Shown here: in pieces, positions 9,551 through 16,937 of the stretch
Numbering within the stretch: the stretch's first letter is position 1
Layout: every line of letters starts with the position of its first letter
Source: Astrocystis sublimbata
Taxonomy: Eukaryota; Ascomycota; Sordariomycetes; Xylariales; Xylariaceae
Direction: 5' to 3'
NCBI GenBank assembly: GCA_022453515.1
Contig: JAJNNY010000174.1
Location: 1 to 16,937 of the forward strand
Length of the DNA: 16,937 nucleotides
Notes under the pieces: model-generated
The model's database searches: none
The model's input: the letters and a program-made list of their open reading frames with translations, nothing else
Told to the model about the DNA's origin: nothing
Position numbers and translations under genes: made by a program

Positions 9551-11553
9551 GGTGAAGATCGTATATAAGTGGCTGGGGTAGATAAGATACAGGAGGTTAA
9601 GTTCTTGCTATAATTTGATGCTGTGAGTACCTGCGACTATAGAACCTCGGGGAATAAGTGCTTGGGAGTGTTGTAGAGATACGCCTAATCAGTATCAATG
9701 CGCATTTATTTCGGTTTGGTATGGCGTTTCCGATGATATGTCCTGGGAATCTCTAGGTGAATTTTATATTGTCAAGTAACGATAGAGACCAATCATCAAC
9801 CAGCTTTTACGTCTGAGGGAGATGCAGTAAAAATGTGGCCGTTGGGAATGACACGAGAAGACTCAACGAGGTTATATGAATGCGTCGACAGAGAGGAGAA
9901 GTTCTTATAAAACTACTTTGCTCTGCAGTGGCATGTGCAAAGGCTTTTTACACGACATTGAGTGTCAAGCCTGATGTGTCGACATCGAAATTAAAGTTTG
10001 TTGTCGGGGACGGCAAGGTTTCCACAAATAATATTACATGAAGGGCGCAGCCGAGAATCTACATAGTAAGGAGTCCGACGACGGCAGTCCCACGAGTCCA
10101 CAATTGGTTTTCAAGTAGGTAGAACAAGGCCTATTCCTACCTCTCAATTCCTACGGTTCTGCCATCGTGACTGACCCCCTTGGGATAAGCAGACGAGGAG
10201 CTTCTCGTGACGCTGTTTTGGGATAAGTATTGGGTAAGAACAGGGAATCTATAGGGTAACACGGAGCATCACATAGGGTAATGATTGATCGGACCCGACT
10301 GCGGCCGGTGCTAGGCTGGCAAAAGCCACCTGCGCTATTCCGATCCAAACCTGGACGCGTGCAACCAATACGGAGCACTTTGTTCAGGCGTTACAGCAAC
10401 AGCATATCACATATCAGCCGTTGTGCCAAATATAACCCGAGAGCCCGCGACGTGTGGTGTAGCTTGCGAGGTAATTACATGTACGTCGGAAGCGAAACCC
10501 GCTGCTGTTCTCACCCCCAAACCTCAATGAACTAACTCAATGTGAAGAAATCCAATGGCCACCTGCAGGAAGAGGTACTCGTGATTTGTTTCTGGTGTAA
10601 CTTCCATGCGGCGTATTCGGACCGGCGAGACACGGAGCATTGCTCTCTCACCATCTTCTGCGCGATATTCATACCATGGCAGTCTACCAACTCTGCTGTG
10701 TTTTATGCTATACTGTCACCAGGTCTGTTGTATCACACACTCGCCAACAGTAGTTGGCCCGCGTGAGCGACGTTGACCAAGCATGTTGCATCATGGTTGC
10801 GTGTAGGAGCAGCCTTACATTCGAGGTAGATAGTTGTCATTTGAGCAGCGACCGGAGACAGCCAGAACGAAATTTGACATATCTTGAGCAGTCCGCGAGG
10901 ATAAAGGAGAAAAGAGGGACAGAAAAGAAAGAAGGAAGACAAAGAGAAATATACCAGAGCTGACCTGATTCCACTATCACTTGTGTTGCTTGTACATCTA
11001 TATCTACCTACCTAGGTAGGTAGGTATGTAAGTACTCAAGGAGGTATAAATAGGTTGTGTTTCCCAAACCGGGTGCCCTTTAGGTTTTAGCTTGGTGAAT
11101 ATGTGTTCTGTGACTATCCCGCTGGACGGCTTTTCTTTGCTTGATATTTAGATGTCGATGCTTTGATGTGAACAAGGTCAGGGAGGTTTGTAAGATGGTA
11201 CTCTATTTGGAGACTAGCAAGTAATATACACACTGCTCTCTATATACTCCTCTTATTACTCGGTTGGCCCAGATGTCCATTAATTCCTAGATAGTGGCTT
11301 AAGCGCGCTAACACGTGCAGAACACTCCCCAGCAGTGACCCTATCTCACAGACACCTATCAATCAACATCGCTCAAAATTCGCAGAAATGTGAGCTGCAC
11401 ACTACTCAACCCTAGCTCTCCAGCGCCATGCTGTCTTGAGCACTATGGGCAGTGTTGGACAAGACCGCAGCGCCAAACCTATTATACATTGTAGTGGAAA
11501 TAATCACGCGTAATCAGGGAATTCCAGGGTAACTTCCCGAGGTCCTGCCCGCT
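9551..11553. other. 2-kb intergenic region between serine dehydratase and RAD7
   Basis: Contains the serine dehydratase promoter (a TATATA-like word about 10-20 bp before the ATG, probably too close to be a true TATA box) and the RAD7 3' region. There is a purine-rich + strand tract at about 10897-10950. Near 11004-11052 a TACCTA palindrome is followed by a TATAAATA word on the + strand, which could promote a non-coding transcript toward RAD7. Open frames here are short and unrecognised, so I support no gene. Confidence 0.55.
11004..11023. repeat. Perfect 20-bp palindrome of TACCTA/TAGGTA words
   Basis: CTACCTACCTAGGTAGGTAG is its own reverse complement, centred on CCTAGG. It is the cleanest copy of the intergenic word family that recurs in this window and it lies about 20 bp upstream of a TATAAATA word at 11045-11052. 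Function unknown. Confidence 0.9.
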
Positions 11554-13549
11554 TTAGTCGTCCACACCTTCAATCCGCATGCCAACCGCGTTAGGAACGC
11601 CGACCAATATTTTGCCTCTCGGCACTCGGACGTCCTTGACCTAAATATCAAGCTTGTTAGTAGTTGATCCATACCCTTACAGCTAGATGCAATTCAGCCT
11701 AACACGCCATGAGTTGCAACTCACCTTCATACACCCGAAAACGTTCACCTCCCTTAGGTTTGGGCAACTTCGAATATGCTGCCTACAACAAAATCGTTGA
11801 CATCCTCGCAAAAGGAGATTTCGAGATCGCGCAGTTGGGGATATGTCTTTCCACTGGAAAAAACTCGTTCAAAAGCCTCTCTAGGAATATGCCGGCAAGC
11901 GTGCACGTTCAAATACTGCAGCCCGGCGCCGGAGTGCTCCATCAGCGCCTCGAAGCCCTGCGAGCAGAGACCAACCATATGTTCATTGGTGCGGGGCTTG
12001 GATGCGTCGACATAGCGACACTTCTGGAAATCAACGAATTTGAGGGGTCTATTCTTCCAGCCTCGAAAGAGTCGGGCAAAACCAGCATCCGTCATGAACT
12101 CGCTTTCAGTTATTCGTAATTTGGAAAGGATGGTGCAGTTTTCATGTATAGCATCAAGCAAGCGATCATCCACATCGGATACCTTTTTGATTGAGAATGT
12201 CTGAAGCTGTGAGCCAACCTTCTGGATCACACTGATATAGGGGTCGGTATTGGTCTTCTTGACGCACTGTAAACTCAAGTGCTCAAGTCGGTTGAGCTTG
12301 GCGATGCTTTCAATACCTTCGTCGGAAAGCTGTTGGTTGTGACAGATTTTGAGACGGGTAAGATTGGGGCACACGCCTGGTAAAAGGCCAACGGCTGCGT
12401 CACCGAAATGCCTATCGGTGTAGTATATCTGCAGGCTCCTCAGATGTGTACCTTTCTTCGTCAAGTAAGCCAACCACACGTCCTCGCCCAAAAGATTTGC
12501 TCCGTGAACATAGATGCTCTCAAGAGCCAGATTCCTAGAAGCGAGGTACTGCATGACTGTATCCGTAAACTGAATTGCATTGCGTAGTTTCAGCTTCTTG
12601 AGCTGTGGAACCGACTGAAAGATCTTGATGAAGTCGTCTGATTTGAGCTTTGCAGCGTCGTAGACCTTGATGGTGTCGTGATGTGGCTGGAGAAAGAGGT
12701 CGAGGGTGCGCGAGTCAAGAAGACGAGATTTGGAAAGAAGCCTTGCGATGCGATCTATGACGGGAGGGGGCAGATCGCCTAGGTCGTCAGCCAGATGAAT
12801 GTTGCTCGCTAGGGTCTCAATGCAAAGTGTCATTAGGTTTTTGGCCCCAACAGTGTAAGTGCCGTCCAGAATGCGGCTCTGGATCTTGCGTCTAGCCGCG
12901 CCGCTCTTCGGCACGACCTCCCTCTTCTTGTTTGCCTTCTTGTTTGCATCCTCATCCTTGAGAGCTTGCGGCCGCAGGGGCTGCAAACCAGACCTCCTTC
13001 GGGCCCGGAGCGTGAATACGGGGTGACGGTGAAGCGTTTGCCGCAGATCTCGCAGTTGCTCATTTGGCCAGGCAGCGGTGTCGTTTTCTCGTCCAAGAGG
13101 GCAAGGGCAAGGTCATCGTCGGATTCTGAGTGAGCACGCTTTCGCCTCTTGTATGCTCTTGATTTTTTTATCTTTTCGATTGCTTCATCCTGTTTCTTGC
13201 GCTTCTGGGCTCTTGCGTGACGAGCAGCAGCAGCAGCCGACATGAACGATACACCCTCATCATACTCGTCCTGAGGATTTGCAGAAGGTTGGGATGTTCC
13301 CGTGGCCGATGCTGTCAAAGCCTGGTCAGCCGTGGCCGACGCACGACGAGCCTGGGCCTCAGCTCGGATACGGGAAGCAGATATATTCTGCGAGGCTAGA
13401 AAATCGGTCAAGGCTGACTGTGGCCCCCGTATAGACCGCCCATGCTGGCCTTGGTTGAGATTGTGGTTGCTCCTGAGTACGTGGTAAGCCTCATGAATAA
13501 GGGAACACAGAAGCCGGGTAGGGGGGGGGGGGGGGGGGTTGGCGTACAT
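11554..13549 (-). CDS. RAD7: DNA repair protein Rad7, interrupted by two frame breaks
   Basis: Partner of Rad16 in the NEF4/GGR complex, which recognises UV damage in silent chromatin and untranscribed strands for nucleotide excision repair. Exons on the - strand are 13549-13548 (AT of the start codon), 13472-11725 and 11640-11554. They total 1837 nt; adding the two apparently missing bases gives 613 codons, a normal fungal Rad7 size. Order: RGPQSALTDFLASQNIS near the N-terminus; a Lys/Arg-rich nuclear-localisation stretch (QKRKK…KRRKR); a zinc motif Cys141-x2-Cys144-x19-Cys164-x2-Cys167; then leucine-rich repeats to the end, closing with VPRGKILVGVPNAVGMRIEGV. The frame breaks near 12960-12964 (after …CGRKL, before KDEDANKK) and near 11771 (…GSIF, then RSCPNLREVNVFGCMK in another frame). 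The domains are otherwise intact, so sequencing error, recent inactivation and recoding are all open. Divergent from RAD16. Confidence 0.9.
11641..11724 (-). other. RAD7: RAD7 last intron (84 nt)
   Basis: On the - strand the donor GTGAGT follows Met-Lys, a CTAACA branch site lies about 17 nt before the end, and the acceptor is ATTTAG. It is phase 0 and joins …NVFGCMK to VKDVRVPRGK, the conserved C-terminal tail of fungal Rad7. It also shows that the true end lies past the stop at 11754-11756, which belongs to the wrong frame. Confidence 0.88.
11768..11776 (-). other. RAD7: RAD7 frame break 2 (apparent one-base loss)
   Basis: In the upstream frame the protein ends Ile-Phe-Glu-Val-Ala-Gln-Thr-stop. 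One extra base after the Phe codon (for example a second C in TTCCGA) gives Ile-Phe-Arg-Ser-Cys-Pro-Asn-Leu-Arg-Glu-Val, which continues the leucine-rich repeat directly into the next splice donor. Confidence 0.82.
12958..12966 (-). other. RAD7: RAD7 frame break 1 (apparent one-base loss)
   Basis: The N-terminal frame reads Cys-Gly-Arg-Lys-Leu and then drifts into a basic nonsense run. The C-terminal frame picks up as Leu-Lys-Asp-Glu-Asp-Ala-Asn-Lys-Lys. One missing base in the CTC-TC stretch (or a -1 shift) reconciles them. No GT-AG intron that would keep the zinc motif fits here. Confidence 0.8.
13473..13547 (-). other. RAD7: RAD7 intron 1 splitting the start codon
   Basis: On the - strand the donor GTACGC follows AT at 13549-13548 and the acceptor CTCAG ends at 13473. 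Splicing (75 nt removed) makes AT|G and gives Met-Ser-Asn-His-Asn-Leu-Asn-Gln-Gly-Gln ahead of RGPQSALTDFL, a good Rad7-like N-terminus. Unspliced, the same ATG reads Met-Tyr-Ala-Asn followed by six Pro from a homopolymer. The branch site (CTTAC) is weak. Confidence 0.6.
13521..13538 (+). repeat. G18 homopolymer (C18 on the RAD7 strand)
   Basis: Eighteen consecutive G on the + strand, inside the proposed first intron of RAD7. Such runs are length-unstable and error-prone in sequencing, and G18 can form a quadruplex. If this were coding, any change in length not divisible by three would break RAD7, which supports the intron model. Confidence 0.95.
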
Positions 13550-13698
13550 GGCTGGCGACGACCGAGTGCAATGGCCAATGGAGAGAGGGTGAAATGTCAA
13601 GATGCAGGTCTTCAAAACACATGCAAATGACGGAGGCGTGCCTGAGCGGGTCACTGGCCTCTGGGTTGTGGTGAGCCCGTCTTTGACCTGCGCAATAA

Positions 13699-13995
13699 AG
13701 TGTCCAGTATACCTACCTCATTCATATATTGGATGTGGATAGAAAGAGGCGAAGAGTACAACAAGGGCAGGGAGTGTGTGTGTACTGTTCACGAGAGAAG
13801 CCAGCCTCGCGCAGGCAGACAAACCAGAAACCAGACCCGTGGAGGAATCGATGCTCAGCATGCAGTTACTATGAGTTGCGTGATCGAAGGGCCAGGTCGG
13901 ATCTGCGAAGCTGGTACCATTCTGGCCCGAAGTCTGGGGGTGGTCGGCCACCTAGCTGTCTTCTTGGAGGACTTATCTTGAGAGGCGAGAGGTAA
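13699..13995 (+). other. Short open frame with two CxxC pairs, doubtful gene
   Basis: The open frame between the stop at 13696-13698 and the stop at 13993-13995 encodes about 98 residues. It includes a run of Cys-Val-Tyr-Cys, about 21 residues rich in Arg/Lys, then Trp-Arg-Asn-Arg-Cys-Ser-Ala-Cys and a basic tail. The paired CxxC spacing is zinc-ribbon- or GATA-like, but there is no ATG in frame, so it would have to be an internal exon. A perfect donor word GTAAGT lies at 13992, although such words arise easily from the local TAGGTA repeats. I do not recognise a family. It could be a remnant of a gene or chance. Confidence 0.2.
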
Positions 13996-14154
13996 GTAGG
14001 TAAGCATAAGCAGGCAAGCACTTACCGGCCTACTTGAAGTAAGAACTCTACGTAGGGAGCCCCGAGATACCTCAAAACCTGAAGTGAAGTAAGGTATGTG
14101 CCCTAGTAGGAACTATGCGTAGGCAAGCTGAGGCAGGCTTTATTGTGGCAAATT

Positions 14155-14180
14155 TACCTACCAGGTAGGTAGGTAGGTAG
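14155..14180. repeat. TACCTACC/GGTAGGTA inverted repeat with (GGTA)n run
   Basis: TACCTACC at 14155-14162 and GGTAGGTA at 14164-14171 are perfect inverted copies separated by one A, and the GGTA unit continues in tandem to about 14180. It lies in the RAD7-RAD16 intergenic region. Function unknown. Confidence 0.85.
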
Positions 14181-14740
14181 TGCAAAGAAAGCATGCATGA
14201 AGCTAGCTGGGCAGCGCGCCACGGGCAACATCATGGAAACCCCCGGGCCGTCCCCCGTCACTTTTCACATTCACTGCGCAGGTGCGGCTGGACGTGCCTT
14301 GCGTATGTGTAACGTTTTCCGCCCCTGGAAGACCACCTGCAGGCCTGGTTCTGCCTGGGCTGGCCTGAAGGGGGCTGTAGTGGCGTCACTGGCCACCGGC
14401 ATGGAGTAAAGAGGTTGCAGATCATCCCGAGAGTACCTACCTGTCCCTAGCTGATACCTACATTACCTAAAGTAGATACCTTAGGTACTTACAGGTATCT
14501 AGGTGCCAGAAGCTGGCCACTGGCGGGGCACGACGGGGGTTTAATTGAGCTATGGCATTGATGCCCATAGGCCATCACTACCCTTTCCGTCTCTAGCAGA
14601 TCACGTGAGTTCGCGCTTGATAGGGCCGGGGTCGCGTTGCAGCTCCCAGTGAAGCAGGGCTACCCCTCCACATTGGGTAGTAGCGGGAACTAGCAGCTGC
14701 GCTAGCTGAATTCTCCAGGCTCACCAGCGAGGTCAGATCA

Positions 14741-14760
14741 ACTACCTAGGTATAGGTAGT
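14741..14760. repeat. ACTACCTA/TAGGTAGT inverted repeat
   Basis: Eight-base arms at 14741-14748 and 14753-14760 are exact reverse complements around a 4-base loop. Another member of the intergenic TACCTA family, about 550 bp before the RAD16 ATG. Confidence 0.85.
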
Positions 14761-15310
14761 AAGTACCTAAGCTGGATCCGTTTGTTGCCTGTGCATCTGG
14801 TAGGTCCAGCGACTCCAGAGGGCACCTACCTAAGGAGATGCCTTGGCCGAGCGAGCTTGTCTTAGGTACCTCGTACCTGATCATGTAAGGATCTACCTAA
14901 GTACATGCATCCTCGTACTCAAAGGCAAGGGAACCAGACGCCAATTGCTGCTGCTGCTGAGAGACAAGAGAGGTCTAAGACTTTGCCATCCACGCTGATC
15001 GTTTTCAGGTCTCGTTCACCCACACTGTTTACTTGTTCACTGTAATCTATCAGTTTTCCCACTCTTGCTTCTTTTTCTGCTCCTTTCTTGTTGTGACCAG
15101 ACGGCCAACACCCTGAGTTCCCAGTGGGTTCGTTAGTTCTACTCGCCACCTGAAGGCTTCTTACTATGCAGATGCATCAGTAACTCATACCTCCTTCGTC
15201 TCATCTCGTCTTTTGTGTCGTGGGAACAGCGTCAACCAACCTCCAGCCTGCTGTTGGCGCCAAGGTCTGTACATTCTGTGCCAGATCCCCACCCGACACA
15301 CCTGTGCACG

Positions 15311-16937
15311 ATGGCGCCACGCACCAGGCGATCCACTGGCGCTGCCAAAGACACGAGTACAGCTGCAACCTTGGAAGATGAGATTCAAGCTGTCGAACAG
15401 CAACGACGAGAAGCCCTTGTGGAAGCCCAAGTCAATGCTCCCAAGCGCGGCCGGGGGAGGCCGCCTAAGAATCGACCTGTCCATCCTGCTGCAGGCGGGA
15501 GTGACTCTACATCCTCTGCGCCCACCCCGCTCACCAACACATCGGATGGCGAATATTCCACTCCAGCCACGAGCAATGCAGTCACGCCGGCGCCACCCGC
15601 CAAGGGCACCACCAGCGTTCCCGTCTCGGCTCCCGTCTCCTCCAGCCGCCCCCGCCGAGGTCGCCTGACCATCGAACTGCCTGACGAGACTCTCGACGAT
15701 GACGGCGACGATGAAGTGCCACTGCGCCGGTCTGTTCGTACCCGCCCACAACGGCAACGTCTTTCCGCCCCGGCCCTCGACGAGGAGAATGATGTGGACG
15801 AATATATCGGGCTCTATGGAGAGGATGATAACTCTATGAGTGCTGCGGTCGCTCGCCAGCTACAGCGTGAGGAGGACCAGAAAGCTTCCGCACGGAGCTT
15901 TTCTATTCCAATACTGCAAACAAGCGCCAACCAGGGTCCGACTGCTGGTGATCCTAAAGTTCTCCCGCGCAATGATAACCTCCGTCCCCGAGGAAACGTG
16001 AAGCGCACACGCTCGACCCGATACACTCTCCGTGCCGATCCTTCGGGCAGCGATTCCGTTTATCCCAATCATCACTCACAGCCACGCAAAAGACAGAAGC
16101 TATCTACCTCCGCAACTACTGCCAACGTGGATGATGTAGTTGACGATGGCATGATTAGCATCGAGGAACCTGGCGTCCGATCCGATGATGATAGTATCAA
16201 TAGTGTCCTGGACTTCTCGGACCTTGAGTCGGATGGCGATTCTTCTGCCAATGATAGTATAATTGGGAATGCATACTCGTCCATGCCAAGGAACGCGGGC
16301 GATCCTGACTCTGATACAGATCCTGGTCACGACTCTGATGATGATACCGCAGTCGACAGGCCTACCTATCACCGTTACCGTAGTACAATGCGCCGGGTCA
16401 GCAGGCGCACACAAAACGATAGAATAAGACTCGAGAGCAATCACCCGGAAATCAGAACAATGTGGGAAGACTTGGCGAATATGCCAGACTTGAATGCGGG
16501 TACAGCTGTGCAGCCCGCCTCGATTTCCCTTCAACTCAAGCCTTTCCAGCTTCAAGGACTGGCATGGATGAAGGCGATGGAGCAGACGCCGTGGAGAGGT
16601 GGCCTACTTGGAGACGAAATGGGTCTTGGCAAAACAATACAAGCCGTATCACTCATCATGTCTGATTATCCAGCCAAGATGCCAACACTGGTACTTCTGC
16701 CACCCGTCGCTCTTGGGCAGTGGCAGGACGAGATTGCCACCTACACTGGGAACAAGCTCAAGACAATCGTCTTTCATGGAACCAACGCCAAAGCCAAGAA
16801 CATGCCGGTCAAGGAACTAAGGAAGTTTGACGTTATCATCATGTCTTACAACAGTCTTGAGTCTCTGTACCGCAAGCAAGAGAAAGGCATGAAGCGCAAG
16901 GATGGCTTGTATAAAGAGAAGAGCGTTCTACATCAGA
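15311..16937 (+). CDS. RAD16: DNA repair ATPase Rad16 (SNF2 family), N-terminal part, cut by window end
   Basis: Swi2/Snf2 ATPase of the NEF4/GGR complex that works with Rad7 in global-genome nucleotide excision repair in the nucleus. The frame is open from ATG 15311 to the end of the window (542 codons seen), with no intron in this part. The N-terminus has an AT-hook-like run (KRGRGRPPKNRP, residues 45-56) and a second basic patch (SRPRRGR). Residues about 270-350 are very rich in Asp/Ser. The helicase core begins at LKPFQLQGLAWM (about 409-420), followed by Walker A GDEMGLGKT with Lys441, then motif Ia (LVLLPPVALGQW) and VIIMSYNSLESLYRKQEKG. The DEAH box, the RING insert typical of Rad16 and the C-terminal helicase lobe should lie beyond 16937. 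Gene identity is secure from the core. The start is chosen as the first ATG of the frame, giving a Rad16-like basic N-terminus. Confidence 0.95.
   Translation, partial: MAPRTRRSTGAAKDTSTAATLEDEIQAVEQQRREALVEAQVNAPKRGRGRPPKNRPVHPAAGGSDSTSSAPTPLTNTSDGEYSTPATSNAVTPAPPAKGTTSVPVSAPVSSSRPRRGRLTIELPDETLDDDGDDEVPLRRSVRTRPQRQRLSAPALDEENDVDEYIGLYGEDDNSMSAAVARQLQREEDQKASARSFSIPILQTSANQGPTAGDPKVLPRNDNLRPRGNVKRTRSTRYTLRADPSGSDSVYPNHHSQPRKRQKLSTSATTANVDDVVDDGMISIEEPGVRSDDDSINSVLDFSDLESDGDSSANDSIIGNAYSSMPRNAGDPDSDTDPGHDSDDDTAVDRPTYHRYRSTMRRVSRRTQNDRIRLESNHPEIRTMWEDLANMPDLNAGTAVQPASISLQLKPFQLQGLAWMKAMEQTPWRGGLLGDEMGLGKTIQAVSLIMSDYPAKMPTLVLLPPVALGQWQDEIATYTGNKLKTIVFHGTNAKAKNMPVKELRKFDVIIMSYNSLESLYRKQEKGMKRKDGLYKEKSVLHQ

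Larger units (their letters stand above)
13550..15310. promoter_or_regulatory. Divergent RAD7-RAD16 intergenic region
   Basis: A 1.76-kb space between two oppositely directed repair genes, so it should hold both promoters. It is the densest part of the window for TACCTA/TAGGTA words (for example near 13710, 13993-14040, 14155-14180, 14440-14510, 14741-14770 and 14825-14905). A pyrimidine-rich stretch on the + strand at about 15000-15095 lies before RAD16 and may mark its start region. No known UV- or damage-response element is recognised. A short frame with two CxxC pairs lies at 13699-13995. Confidence 0.5.

Noticed and set aside
12958..12966. Programmed -1 ribosomal frameshift in RAD7
   Set aside because: There is no X-XXY-YYZ slippery heptamer, and a second break of the same kind further on is better explained by missing bases.
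13741..13860. GATA-type zinc finger
   Set aside because: The spacing between the cysteine pairs is about 21 rather than 17-18, and the conserved Leu-Cys-Asn-Ala-Cys-Gly core is absent.
14150..14180. Telomere-like repeat
   Set aside because: The unit is GGTA/TACC, not the TTAGGG of filamentous fungi, and it is short and internal.
15185..15757. 190-residue frame on the - strand opposite RAD16
   Set aside because: It is the reverse of the basic, GC-rich N-terminus of RAD16 and has no recognisable domain.
3831..16937. Secondary-metabolite or other biosynthetic gene cluster
   Set aside because: The genes are primary metabolism, prenylation and DNA repair. No synthase, transporter or pathway regulator is present.

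Overview
The window looks like nuclear DNA of a filamentous ascomycete (Pezizomycotina, most likely a Sordariomycete; the order is not certain). The evidence is genes split by short GT-AG introns (about 60-200 nt) with fungal CTAAC/CTGAC-type branch sites, long intergenic spaces carrying scattered TACCTA/TAGGTA repeats, pyrimidine-rich tracts upstream of genes, and proteins whose motifs read as filamentous-fungal versions. No bacterial, phage or CRISPR feature is present.

Layout. Bases 1-416 are an almost perfect AT-rich palindrome (arms of about 182 bp differing by one base), followed by a short stretch that may be a decayed LTR and about 2.9 kb in which I see no convincing gene. Next come two genes on the + strand: mevalonate kinase (ERG12, 3831-5481, one intron) and the protein farnesyl/geranylgeranyltransferase alpha subunit (RAM2, 6179-8012, two introns, with an unusual N-terminal extension of about 195 residues). 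Convergent to them is a PLP-dependent L-serine/L-threonine dehydratase on the - strand (8300-9550). After a 2-kb spacer come RAD7 (- strand, 11554-13549) and RAD16 (+ strand, from 15311, cut by the window end), arranged head to head around a 1.76-kb intergenic region.

How the genes relate. ERG12 makes mevalonate 5-phosphate on the way to farnesyl-PP, and RAM2 is a subunit of the enzymes that attach farnesyl or geranylgeranyl groups to proteins, so isoprenoid supply and use lie side by side. Rad7 and Rad16 are partners in one complex (NEF4/GGR) that finds UV lesions in non-transcribed DNA for nucleotide excision repair. Here they are divergent neighbours and could share a promoter region.

Oddities. 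RAD7 has two separate one-base frame breaks, each consistent with a missing base, inside an otherwise well-conserved reading frame. Its start codon appears to be split by an intron (AT|G) that contains a C18 run. Both RAM2 introns end in tandem TAGCAG acceptors. I found no plainly new biological system; the strongest leads are the RAD7-RAD16 head-to-head pair with its broken RAD7, the extended RAM2, and the AT-rich palindrome.
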